Below are positions 36,485-44,104 of a stretch of 64,000 bases of DNA, piece after piece. Position numbers and translations under genes: made by a program. Origin of the DNA: FEN-1279 sp964501535 (GTDB lineage: Bacteria > Bacteroidota > Ignavibacteria > Tepidaquicellales > Tepidaquicellaceae). The notes under the pieces were generated by a model. The model was not told the DNA's origin. It searched no databases and was given only the letters and a program-made list of their open reading frames with translations. How positions within the stretch are numbered: position 1 is the first letter of the stretch; the number at the start of each line of letters is the position of its first letter. The DNA is taken from NCBI GenBank assembly GCA_964501535.1, contig CAZCSV010000002.1, positions 1 through 64,000 on the forward strand, given 5' to 3'.

Positions 36485-37726
36485 GTGAAAAGATATACAG
36501 CGTTAGCAATCATAATTTTACTGAGTGTACAAATCGGTTATTCTCAGGTAGTTGACACGAGCCGTGTATTCGGGGTTACGATAGATGCGGTAAATAATTT
36601 GAATGCCGTAGTTACATCCTTATCGAGGTTATGCAAGAAGCCCACGACGAGGATAGTGTTCGATGAATTTGTGCCCGCATCGGAATACCAGACAGCGGTA
36701 AACCAGATTCACGATGTGAGCTTTATAATGGGTGAGCTTCTCGACAGCTATTATATGAACCAGTACAACCTTTCACAATACGTTGCAAGGACGAACGAGT
36801 ATGTAAACCTTCTGGGAAACAAGGTGGATATATGGGAAGTGGGCAACGAGGTAAACGGGGAATGGCTCGGGACAATAGGCAATGTGGTGGCGAAGATAGA
36901 TACGGCATACAAGATAGTAAAATCGAAGGGAAAGAAGACTGCTATTACATTATATTACAACAAGGTGTGTTACGAGAATATACAGAACGAAATGTTCCGC
37001 TGGGTAAACAACAATCTTAATGCGAATATCAGAAACGGTCTGGATTATGTATGGGTATCTTATTACGAGGATGACTGCAACGGATATCAGCCCGACTGGC
37101 AGGCAGTGTTCGACAGTCTGCACGTTTTATTTCCGAACTCCAAAATCGGCATAGGCGAATGCGGAACCACGAAAGTGACAAAGAAAGCGATATACATAAA
37201 CAGGTATTACAGGATGAACGTAAAGACTCCGAAGTATGTCGGAGGATATTTCTGGTGGTATTACAAGCAGGACTGTGTTCCGTTTACGGATACGCTCTGG
37301 AAGGTTTTGAATAATGCTTTAGGGCATGTTTTACCGTCTATCACGCAGACAAATCAGTTTTTAAATACGTCTAAATCATCACCCCTGAAACCGCCGGTCG
37401 AAGACAACGTTGGAAACCCAGAATACAATAAAAACGGCGGGGAATTATCCGGAAACATTCCAGTTAAATACGAGATGACGCAGAATTATCCCAATCCGTT
37501 CAATCCGAAGACGAGCCTGACATATTCGCTTCCTGAGGACGGATTTGTGAGTTTAAAGATATATGATTTAAACGGCAGGGAAGTGAAAACGCTTGTAAAC
37601 GAATTAAAGAAAGCCAATACATACAGGATTGATTTCGATGCATCGGAGCTGTCGTCGGGAGTTTATTATTATAAAATCAATGCAAACGGATACATCGATG
37701 TAAAGAAAATGATATATGTAAAATAG
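36485..37726 (+). CDS. T9SS-secreted clan GH-A glycosidase-like protein
   Basis: The start is GTG at 36485 with GGGGG upstream. The 413-residue product has a signal peptide (LAIIILLSVQIGYSQ). Residues 28-285 look like a TIM barrel of clan GH-A: E122 in IWEVGNEVNGEW sits where the acid/base Glu follows Asn, and E225 in KIGIGECGT sits where the nucleophile lies on strand 7. GGYFWWYYKQD at strand 8 supports this. The exact GH family and substrate cannot be named. The sorting domain follows (QNYPNPFNP, YDLNGREV, SGVYYYK). Likely role: cleaving extracellular glycans. Confidence 0.78.
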   Translation: MKRYTALAIIILLSVQIGYSQVVDTSRVFGVTIDAVNNLNAVVTSLSRLCKKPTTRIVFDEFVPASEYQTAVNQIHDVSFIMGELLDSYYMNQYNLSQYVARTNEYVNLLGNKVDIWEVGNEVNGEWLGTIGNVVAKIDTAYKIVKSKGKKTAITLYYNKVCYENIQNEMFRWVNNNLNANIRNGLDYVWVSYYEDDCNGYQPDWQAVFDSLHVLFPNSKIGIGECGTTKVTKKAIYINRYYRMNVKTPKYVGGYFWWYYKQDCVPFTDTLWKVLNNALGHVLPSITQTNQFLNTSKSSPLKPPVEDNVGNPEYNKNGGELSGNIPVKYEMTQNYPNPFNPKTSLTYSLPEDGFVSLKIYDLNGREVKTLVNELKKANTYRIDFDASELSSGVYYYKINANGYIDVKKMIYVK

Positions 37727-37754
37727 AAATCACCCTTTTCCATGGTGGGAACAA

Positions 37755-37791
37755 AAGCCCCGTTCTGTTTTAAGGCAGACGGGGCTTTTTA
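37755..37791 (+). terminator. Terminator after the glycosidase-like gene
   Basis: AAGCCCCGT and ACGGGGCTT arms with an internal CTG/CAG pair are followed by T residues. Confidence 0.85.
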
Positions 37792-37951
37792 AATTTGAGT
37801 TATTTTTAATAAATTTATAAAAGATATAAGAAATTTAATAATTTTCGAGAATAAATTCTCAGAACGAAAATTAGTTCATTAATATTTTAAATTGAATTTC
37901 ATATATTAGGCATAAACAAGTCATACCAATTTCTTAAAAGGAGAATAGAAA

Positions 37952-39193
37952 ATGGCAGTAGATTACACCAATCTTCAGAAAATGGCACAGCAATACCAAC
38001 AGCCGCCTCAGGCGCCGATTCAGCCGAACCCCAAGAAGCCGGCAAGCGGAATAGGTTGTATAATAATATTATTCGTATTGGCATTTTTAATCGGGCTGGG
38101 TTCACTGGTATATTTCTGGGTATACCCGACATTTTTTTCGGGTGATGAGACTACGGTAGTGGACAAAAAGTCCGGTAAGCAAAAGAAGGTTTCGAAGAAA
38201 TCCTCGATGGACGGGATACTGAACAATGCGATAGTCGTGACAGACGAGGAGGGCAACAGCAGCATATGGGTGATAACTTACAAATACAAGAGTTCGAAGT
38301 ATTACGTGAACACATACATATACGAACCCGAAGAAGGCAAGGTGATAAAGAACTACGAGACCGAATCTACTACTTTTCCTTCGGGGCTGAAGCTGTTTTA
38401 TATCAACAAGGAAGTATGGAAGGTAAATTCGTCCGCGGCGGGATTTGCGGCGGGTGTATACATTTACGACCCCGTGAGCGGAGATGAAAAATTGAACACG
38501 CAGAGTTTTTCTGATAAATATCCCGAGCTTCAGGGCGGGATAAGCAATTTATGGGTGAACGAGGGTTCGCATTACATCAGTTTCGAAACGCGGGACGGAA
38601 GGAAGCCTGTATACGATATGGAGGCGGAGAAGATGTATTCGAGTATGACGGAATATCAGAAATCGTTAAGGGACGTGAAGGGTGAAATGACGATATTTGC
38701 ACTCGGGGTAGAGAAGAGCGGAGAGGAAGCGAGGAAGAAGCTTTTTCTTCTGACGGGACCGATATCCAATTTAAAGGACAGGAGCGTATCTGAATCGTAC
38801 TTCGAAAATCCTTCGACGCTGAAATTTTTCACAAAGTCGGAGGCGAAGCAGATTGCAGGCGGCAAGGTTTTTCTTGAAGGTGTTTTATTATATCAGGACG
38901 ATGAATGCTGTTTCGTGTTTTACCAGTCGCAGACGGGTAACGAAGCCGAAAGATATTTATCCTGTATAGACAAGGCGGGCGAGATATTATGGACGGTATC
39001 GACAGAGGACGTATTATTTCCGAAATTAAGGGCGACGAGCGGAGATGCTTTTTCGACGATGTTTTTTATAAAGAACAATGTTCACGTTTCACGCTCGGGG
39101 GATATGGCAGTTCTGATGTATGACAGGTTCGGAATTATGGGATTCGATTTCACGACGGGGAAGAAGGCATTCGAGGTGGAGCTGAGCAAGTAA
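37952..39193 (+). CDS. Single-pass membrane protein with large extracytoplasmic domain
   Basis: The start follows AAGGAG. The 413-residue product has a short Gln/Pro-rich cytoplasmic N-terminus (QQYQQPPQAP), one membrane helix (about residues 33-58) and a 350-residue domain. That domain has strands and Trp/Tyr-rich repeats (AIVVTDEEGNSSIWVITYKY, AGEILWTVS, GIMGFDFTTGKKAFEVEL) resembling a propeller of the quinoprotein-like kind. No enzyme motif is recognised. A helix-anchored propeller of this sort could be a sensor or scaffold in the envelope. The gene stands alone. Confidence 0.62.
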   Translation: MAVDYTNLQKMAQQYQQPPQAPIQPNPKKPASGIGCIIILFVLAFLIGLGSLVYFWVYPTFFSGDETTVVDKKSGKQKKVSKKSSMDGILNNAIVVTDEEGNSSIWVITYKYKSSKYYVNTYIYEPEEGKVIKNYETESTTFPSGLKLFYINKEVWKVNSSAAGFAAGVYIYDPVSGDEKLNTQSFSDKYPELQGGISNLWVNEGSHYISFETRDGRKPVYDMEAEKMYSSMTEYQKSLRDVKGEMTIFALGVEKSGEEARKKLFLLTGPISNLKDRSVSESYFENPSTLKFFTKSEAKQIAGGKVFLEGVLLYQDDECCFVFYQSQTGNEAERYLSCIDKAGEILWTVSTEDVLFPKLRATSGDAFSTMFFIKNNVHVSRSGDMAVLMYDRFGIMGFDFTTGKKAFEVELSK

Positions 39194-39436
39194 TTAATAC
39201 TTCGGGGTATAATATTATCAGGAATAATAATCAAAAATTATTATTCCTGTTTTTTTTATTTTTGATAAATGTTTTTTTCCAATCTTATCAGGTTACGAAA
39301 CATAACACGCAAGTAAATTCAGTAAAAGTCATCTAACTATTTAAAGCGTAAAATATATTTCTCGCATTGAATCGCCAATAGCCTTTTCGTGGTATATGGC
39401 GAAAAAATATCTATTAATTTAAATAAAATCCCTAAA

Positions 39437-39853
39437 ATGAATCAAAAAATTTTAGCAATACTTGTACTTTGTATTTTATTTACTGGACTGGCATACAGTC
39501 AGGACAGGCCGCATAAGCACAGAACCGTCGATAAAAAGCTCTCAGCGGAAGAAATGACAAAAATGGAAATGAAGATGTTAAAGCAGGAATTAGAGCTGAC
39601 GGAAACACAGGTAACTTTTGTGCAGAAAATCCTCGAGGACTCGAATAAAAAGATGGAAGAACAGTTTAAAAGCGATAATAAGGACAAGGAAGTAATTGAA
39701 AATATTTTGAAGGAAAAAGACGATAATCTGAAAAGAGTCTTAACGGATGAACAGTGGACAAAATATCAGGGCATTAAGGATAATATGAAAAACAAAAATA
39801 AACGCGGAGATGGGCCACCCGACAGGCAAAAACCAAGAGAGGATGAAAATTAG
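39437..39853 (+). CDS. Periplasmic LTxxQ-type protein
   Basis: I chose ATG at 39437, not an in-frame upstream ATG at 39389, because it gives a clean signal peptide (ILAILVLCILFTGLAYSQ). The 138-residue product is helical and charged, with motifs LTETQVTFVQKIL and LTDEQWTKYQ that fit the LTxxQ family, as in the protein at 23933. The tail is Lys/Asp-rich. Likely a periplasmic chaperone or sensor-like protein. Confidence 0.65.
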   Translation: MNQKILAILVLCILFTGLAYSQDRPHKHRTVDKKLSAEEMTKMEMKMLKQELELTETQVTFVQKILEDSNKKMEEQFKSDNKDKEVIENILKEKDDNLKRVLTDEQWTKYQGIKDNMKNKNKRGDGPPDRQKPREDEN

Positions 39854-39877
39854 CAAAGGAGAGGTAAAAATCAACAA

Positions 39878-39915
39878 AGCAGGCTTGTCGGGAGATAGAC
39901 AAGCCTGTTTTTTAT
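39878..39915 (+). terminator. Terminator after the LTxxQ gene
   Basis: CAGGCTTGTC and GACAAGCCTG form a 10-base stem followed by six T residues, between convergent genes. Confidence 0.85.
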
Positions 39916-39917
39916 TT

Positions 39918-40766
39918 TCAGAATGTAAATGAAACTCCGAATTTAAACGATTCGAGCATAAGCGGTGCTTCGGTATCGAACGGCCAGTTCATTCTGGATT
40001 TACGCAGTTCATATATTCCGTAGGAGTAGGCATTTTTAAGAACGAAGTTAACTATAACGCCTGCGAGAGGCTGATTTCTTAAAACTCTCGATACGAAATC
40101 ATCAACCAGCTGCATACCGCCTTCTTCGATTATATAACTGCCCGCGAATTTCCAGAACAATGTTCTCGGAAAAATGGCAGAGCGTTCATATTTGGCTTCG
40201 AACGAGACCATCGGGAGAACATTGAAAATAATACCGCCTTCCGACGATGTACCGAAACGCATGCTTTTGTTGAATTTAGCCAATGCTATGTTATCATCGG
40301 GAAAAGAAGCATCGGGGAAATTTCTCATATCGAGAGCCGACCATGTGAGAGAGCCCGAGGTATACGGTGTAATTGACATAGAGCCGATTTTAACTCCGTA
40401 TCCTTCTTTTTTGCCGCCGCCGAATCTCCACATATCGAAGGGAAGAGTCCCGGCTGAGTTGGTTTTATAATCCAGCGATGAAGATATTTTATTAATAAAG
40501 ACATACGAGTTGAAATATTTCAGTACGTCTTTACTGTATCTGCTTTTATATTGAGTAGCCGAGCCGAGTTTGAGTTCGATTAGTCCCGCATTCGAGAACT
40601 TGCTTCCGAATCCGTCGAGGGACAACTGCGATGTTCCGTTATTTAACTCTATGAATGGTTTATCAAGAAATTTAAAACCGTTATTTTGGCAATGAACCTG
40701 AGTAAAGCCATCGGATAAGAGCATAAGGAAAAAAGCAAGCAGGAAAGAAATAAATATTTTTCTCAT
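39918..40766 (-). CDS. Putative outer-membrane beta-barrel protein
   Basis: The 282-residue product has a signal peptide (FISFLLAFFLMLLSDGF). The mature part alternates amphipathic strands with Gly turns (FRFG-type blocks, GIIFNVLPMVSFEAKYERS) and ends FKFGVSFTF, with a terminal Phe typical of outer-membrane beta-barrels. No family is assigned. It is convergent with the LTxxQ gene. Confidence 0.6.
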   Translation of the reverse strand: MRKIFISFLLAFFLMLLSDGFTQVHCQNNGFKFLDKPFIELNNGTSQLSLDGFGSKFSNAGLIELKLGSATQYKSRYSKDVLKYFNSYVFINKISSSLDYKTNSAGTLPFDMWRFGGGKKEGYGVKIGSMSITPYTSGSLTWSALDMRNFPDASFPDDNIALAKFNKSMRFGTSSEGGIIFNVLPMVSFEAKYERSAIFPRTLFWKFAGSYIIEEGGMQLVDDFVSRVLRNQPLAGVIVNFVLKNAYSYGIYELRKSRMNWPFDTEAPLMLESFKFGVSFTF

Positions 40767-40971
40767 ATTTCCAATATTTAGTTTTATAATATATTAGACG
40801 TAATTGGTTGAGAATAGTTGCACGGTTATCGGAACCATTCGGATAATATGGGGGACAGCAGATATTTACGGTAATGCATAAATATTTATGCCATACTTAA
40901 TTATGGACTTGATTTTAAGAAACATTTTAGTTCTTTTTGTTTAATTTTTAAAAATAAAACAGGAGAGAGAA

Positions 40972-41469
40972 ATGACAATTGCACAAGCGTTTCTGGAAGA
41001 ATTAAAGCAGGAAGCTGTTTCTACAAGAAAATTACTCGAAAGAGTACCACTGGAAAAAGGTGACTGGAAGCCGCACGAAAAGAGTATGCCGCTAAACCGT
41101 CTTTCGAGTCACGTAGCGGAAAATTATGAATGGGTAGCGATGGCAATAGAGACAGAGGAACTTGATTTTAAAAAGCAAGAGTACAAACCGTTTATTCCAA
41201 AAACTACAGAAGAATTGATTAATTTCTTCGAAGAATCAAAAGCAAAAGCAGAAAAAACTTTATTGAACTGCAGTGACGAGGAGATGATGAAGAACTGGAC
41301 GATGCGCTCGGGGGAGGAGGTTTATTTCACGGTTCCGAAAATGGTTATGATAAGAAATTTCTGTATAAATCACATGATACATCACAGGGGGCAGTTGACG
41401 GTATATCTGAGACTGCTTGGAGTACCATTACCCGGAATATACGGACCGACAGCCGACGAGCAGATGTAA
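40972..41469 (+). CDS. DinB-fold protein
   Basis: The start follows AGGAGAGAG. The 165-residue product matches the DinB/YfiT-like four-helix fold: an early FLEELKQEA helix, NRLSSHVAENYEW with a candidate metal His, and NHMIHHRGQLTVYLRLLG, the family's His-His-Arg-Gly-Gln metal-binding motif. Such proteins bind a divalent metal; several act as thiol transferases, but the substrate here is unknown. It is cytoplasmic and has a shared terminator with the following minus-strand gene. Confidence 0.88.
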   Translation: MTIAQAFLEELKQEAVSTRKLLERVPLEKGDWKPHEKSMPLNRLSSHVAENYEWVAMAIETEELDFKKQEYKPFIPKTTEELINFFEESKAKAEKTLLNCSDEEMMKNWTMRSGEEVYFTVPKMVMIRNFCINHMIHHRGQLTVYLRLLGVPLPGIYGPTADEQM

Positions 41470-41497
41470 AAAAATTTTATTGATTCTAAAAGGAATA

Positions 41498-41532
41498 AAA
41501 AGAAAACCCCTTCGGTGAAGGGATTTTCTTTT
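41498..41532. terminator. Bidirectional terminator
   Basis: AAAAGAAAACCCCTTC and GAAGGGATTTTCTTTT arms form a long stem with loop GGT, between convergent genes. Confidence 0.85.
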
Positions 41533-42854
41533 TATTTTATTAAAAGCATTTTTTTGGTTTCGGAGAAGTCACCAGCTTTTAATTTACAGAAATAAATACC
41601 CGATGTTAAATCCGAGCCGTCGAAAGTGACTTCATATTCACCGGGCTTAAGATTTTCATTTACCATTGTCGCGATTTCTTTTCCGAGTATGTTAAATATC
41701 TTCAGTGTTGTAAAACCCGGCTCTTTAATGTTGAATTTAATTTTCGTCGCAGGGTTAAACGGGTTCGGATAATTCTGGTAGAGTTTATATTCGGACGGTA
41801 AAATATTTTTTTCTTTATTTACCGATGTTATAACAAAAAGTTTTTTATAAATGCCCGAAGTTGAGGATGCAACATAGAGGTTATTATCAAGTTTACTAAA
41901 AACGAGGTCAATCATATTAGCTCCCGGGAATGCGGTTGTCGAGTCAGTCCAGTTAAGTCCGGAGTTAGTGGAGAGTAAAATTTTATAGGGCGAAAAGGTA
42001 ATTGCCGCGGCTATTCCCGGAATATTCGGATGAAAAGCAATTCTTCTGCAGGCGGTATTAAAAATCTGAGTCCAGTTCTGTCCGTTATCTGCAGAGCGGT
42101 AGATTCCGTTGTCATTGGATGTTAGAAGTGTCTGCGGATTAAACGGGTCTATTGCAACGCAGTAACAACCGAGCGAAGAGGGAAGTCCGTTGAATGAAGA
42201 TGTCCAGGTATCTCCATAGTCTGTGGATTTAGTAATTTTTCCGTCGCCTGAAACATATATAACGTTTGAGTTTACAGGATTGACTGCAATTTCCGTCATA
42301 GCGGTATGCAGATATCCCGATATTAAATTCCAGTTTGCTCCGCCGTTTGTAGATTTTACAAGGTCACCGGGTGTAATGTCACTCCATCCGCAGGAAAGCA
42401 AAGTATCGGGATGGTTGGGACAATATTTAATATCGGTGAATTTTCCGCCCTGTGAATTTCTGACAATTGTTCCCTGTATGCTGAAGTTGTCGTTCAGCTC
42501 GAGATATCCTTTAAAGAAAGCATTTACCCTGCCTGTAATAACTCTTGCATACCTATTTGGAATAGTAGATACAGACCAGACTGTTCTGCCGATGTAACCC
42601 GGCATTTCCTTTACAGCCCACTGGGAGGAATATAAAGAGTAGAATCTATAACCTTCTATTGTTCCCGCATACAGAGTATCTCCGCCAGAATTTAAGTGAA
42701 GCCGCGTCAGTGTTGTTCCCGAAGCACCGATGCTAATCCAATTGCTCTGTGCGGATGAATTATGAGTAATGAATAATGTTGAGCAAAGCGAAATCCCGAT
42801 GAGTATGCGAATCGGGAAACAATAAAAAACGAAAATGAAAAATATTTTTTTCAT
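41532..42854 (-). CDS. T9SS-secreted BNR-like propeller protein (third gene of operon)
   Basis: The product has 440 residues. Its signal peptide is unusual: after MKKIFFIFVFYCFP come residues encoded by a short dispersed repeat (SLCSTLFITHNS) before SAQ. The propeller has BNR/YCF48-type units (VKSTNGGANW, TKSTDYGDTW, YRSADNGQNW, LSTNSGLNW). The sorting domain ends the protein (QNYPNPFNP, FNILGKEI, SGIYFCK, KKMLLIK). Note Cys in place of the usual Tyr or Phe in SGIYFCK. The gene begins 8 bases past the stop of the previous cargo gene, so the three genes to 45838 are one transcription unit. Confidence 0.8.
   Translation of the reverse strand: MKKIFFIFVFYCFPIRILIGISLCSTLFITHNSSAQSNWISIGASGTTLTRLHLNSGGDTLYAGTIEGYRFYSLYSSQWAVKEMPGYIGRTVWSVSTIPNRYARVITGRVNAFFKGYLELNDNFSIQGTIVRNSQGGKFTDIKYCPNHPDTLLSCGWSDITPGDLVKSTNGGANWNLISGYLHTAMTEIAVNPVNSNVIYVSGDGKITKSTDYGDTWTSSFNGLPSSLGCYCVAIDPFNPQTLLTSNDNGIYRSADNGQNWTQIFNTACRRIAFHPNIPGIAAAITFSPYKILLSTNSGLNWTDSTTAFPGANMIDLVFSKLDNNLYVASSTSGIYKKLFVITSVNKEKNILPSEYKLYQNYPNPFNPATKIKFNIKEPGFTTLKIFNILGKEIATMVNENLKPGEYEVTFDGSDLTSGIYFCKLKAGDFSETKKMLLIK
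42757..42817. repeat. Translated dispersed repeat in a signal-peptide region
   Basis: GAATTATGAGTAATGAATAATG (42757-42778), seen as two blocks of AATTATGAGTAATG type, is followed by a hairpin TCCCGAT/ATCGGGA (42794-42817). It is read in frame by the minus-strand cargo gene. Confidence 0.55.
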
Positions 42855-42862
42855 AAATATTC

Positions 42863-44092
42863 TTATTTTAATAATATCATTTTTCTTGTTTCAGAAAAAT
42901 TTTGAGAGGTCAGATTGTAAAAATAAACTCCGGATGATAAATTGCCCCCATCGAACACTATTTCATATTCACCGGCATGGAGTTTCTCATTTACCAGTGT
43001 TGCGACTTCTTTACCGAGTATATCATAAATGGTTAATTTTGAAAATCCTGTTTTTGCAATATCAAACTTTATTGTTGTGTTCGGATTAAACGGATTCGGG
43101 TAATTCTGGAACAATTTAAAATCACCGGAAATATTTATTGAAGGTTCGGAAATAAATGTTACTCCTCCGTTCGTAGTTTTAAGTACGGCATTACTTCCGA
43201 TTGCATAACCGGTCGTGTCATTAGGGAAATCAACAGACCACAGTTCTATTGTTGAACCTGTTGAATGTACAATCCAGTTTAAACCTCCATTACTTGTTGT
43301 GATTATTTTCCCTCCCTGTCCGACCGCAATCATAGTGTTTGCGTTTTTTACATAACAATCTCTTAAGTATCGTGTATCACCGCTTGATTGTAAAAACCAG
43401 TTTATTCCGCCGTTCGTAGTTTTAGCGATTGTCTCTCCACCGATATATCCGGCAACAGCCCATCCGGTATTTGAATCTGCAAACATCACGGAATAAAGCG
43501 GAGTGGAAATTCCGGAGGTACTTTGGTTAAACCAATTCGCTCCGCCGTTTGTAGTTTTAATAATTTTAGGAGAACTTGGTCCTCCCACGCTCCACCCTGT
43601 ATTTGCATCGATAAAATAAACAGAAAACATTTTATTTGCCGTACCGCTTGTCTGAGCAATCCAGTTTATTCCTCCGTTAGTAGTTTTAAAAATTCTTTCA
43701 GCGGAAAAATCCCCTCCGACCACCCAGCCTGTGTTTTCGTTTAAGAAAAATACATCGTTTAATCTATCCGATACACCTGTCTGCTGTTGAGTAAATGTTC
43801 CTCCATTTGTTGTTCTACCGATATATCCGGGATAACCGACAACCCATCCTGTAAGGTCATTTAAGAAAAATATACCGGATAAATTCCCGCCTGATAGAGA
43901 AGACCAGTTAAAACCACCGTTTATTGTTTTTTTAGTTATCCCATTTGCAGTTGAGTATCCGGTATTAACGGAGGGAAAAGAAACTGCTTCGTTTCCCTGA
44001 CTGGAAACAACTACCCATTGAGTAAAACAATGTTCAATGTTCAATGTTAAATGTACAATTAAAATAGAAATAAAAAGAATTAATTTTTTCAT
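42863..44092 (-). CDS. T9SS-secreted YCF48-like propeller protein (second gene of operon)
   Basis: The product has 409 residues. The signal peptide MKKLILFISILI is followed by VHLTLNIEHC, coded by a dispersed repeat, then FTQ. Seven or so YCF48 units follow (KTTNGGINW four times in full or near-full form, TTSNGGLNW), with the alternating NTGW(V/S)VG strand, typical of a seven-bladed propeller. The sorting domain has QNYPNPFNP, YDILGKEV, SGVYFYN and RKMILLK. It begins 12 bases after the stop of the FG-GAP gene. Confidence 0.82.
   Translation of the reverse strand: MKKLILFISILIVHLTLNIEHCFTQWVVVSSQGNEAVSFPSVNTGYSTANGITKKTINGGFNWSSLSGGNLSGIFFLNDLTGWVVGYPGYIGRTTNGGTFTQQQTGVSDRLNDVFFLNENTGWVVGGDFSAERIFKTTNGGINWIAQTSGTANKMFSVYFIDANTGWSVGGPSSPKIIKTTNGGANWFNQSTSGISTPLYSVMFADSNTGWAVAGYIGGETIAKTTNGGINWFLQSSGDTRYLRDCYVKNANTMIAVGQGGKIITTSNGGLNWIVHSTGSTIELWSVDFPNDTTGYAIGSNAVLKTTNGGVTFISEPSINISGDFKLFQNYPNPFNPNTTIKFDIAKTGFSKLTIYDILGKEVATLVNEKLHAGEYEIVFDGGNLSSGVYFYNLTSQNFSETRKMILLK
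44028..44064. repeat. CAATGTT-type dispersed repeat inside a coding sequence
   Basis: Three CAATGTT units are followed by AAATGTACAATTAAAA (44049-44064), identical over 16 bases to 15115-15130 beside tRNA-Phe. Here it codes part of a signal peptide on the minus strand. Confidence 0.65.
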
Positions 44093-44104
44093 CTTATAAA
44101 TTAT

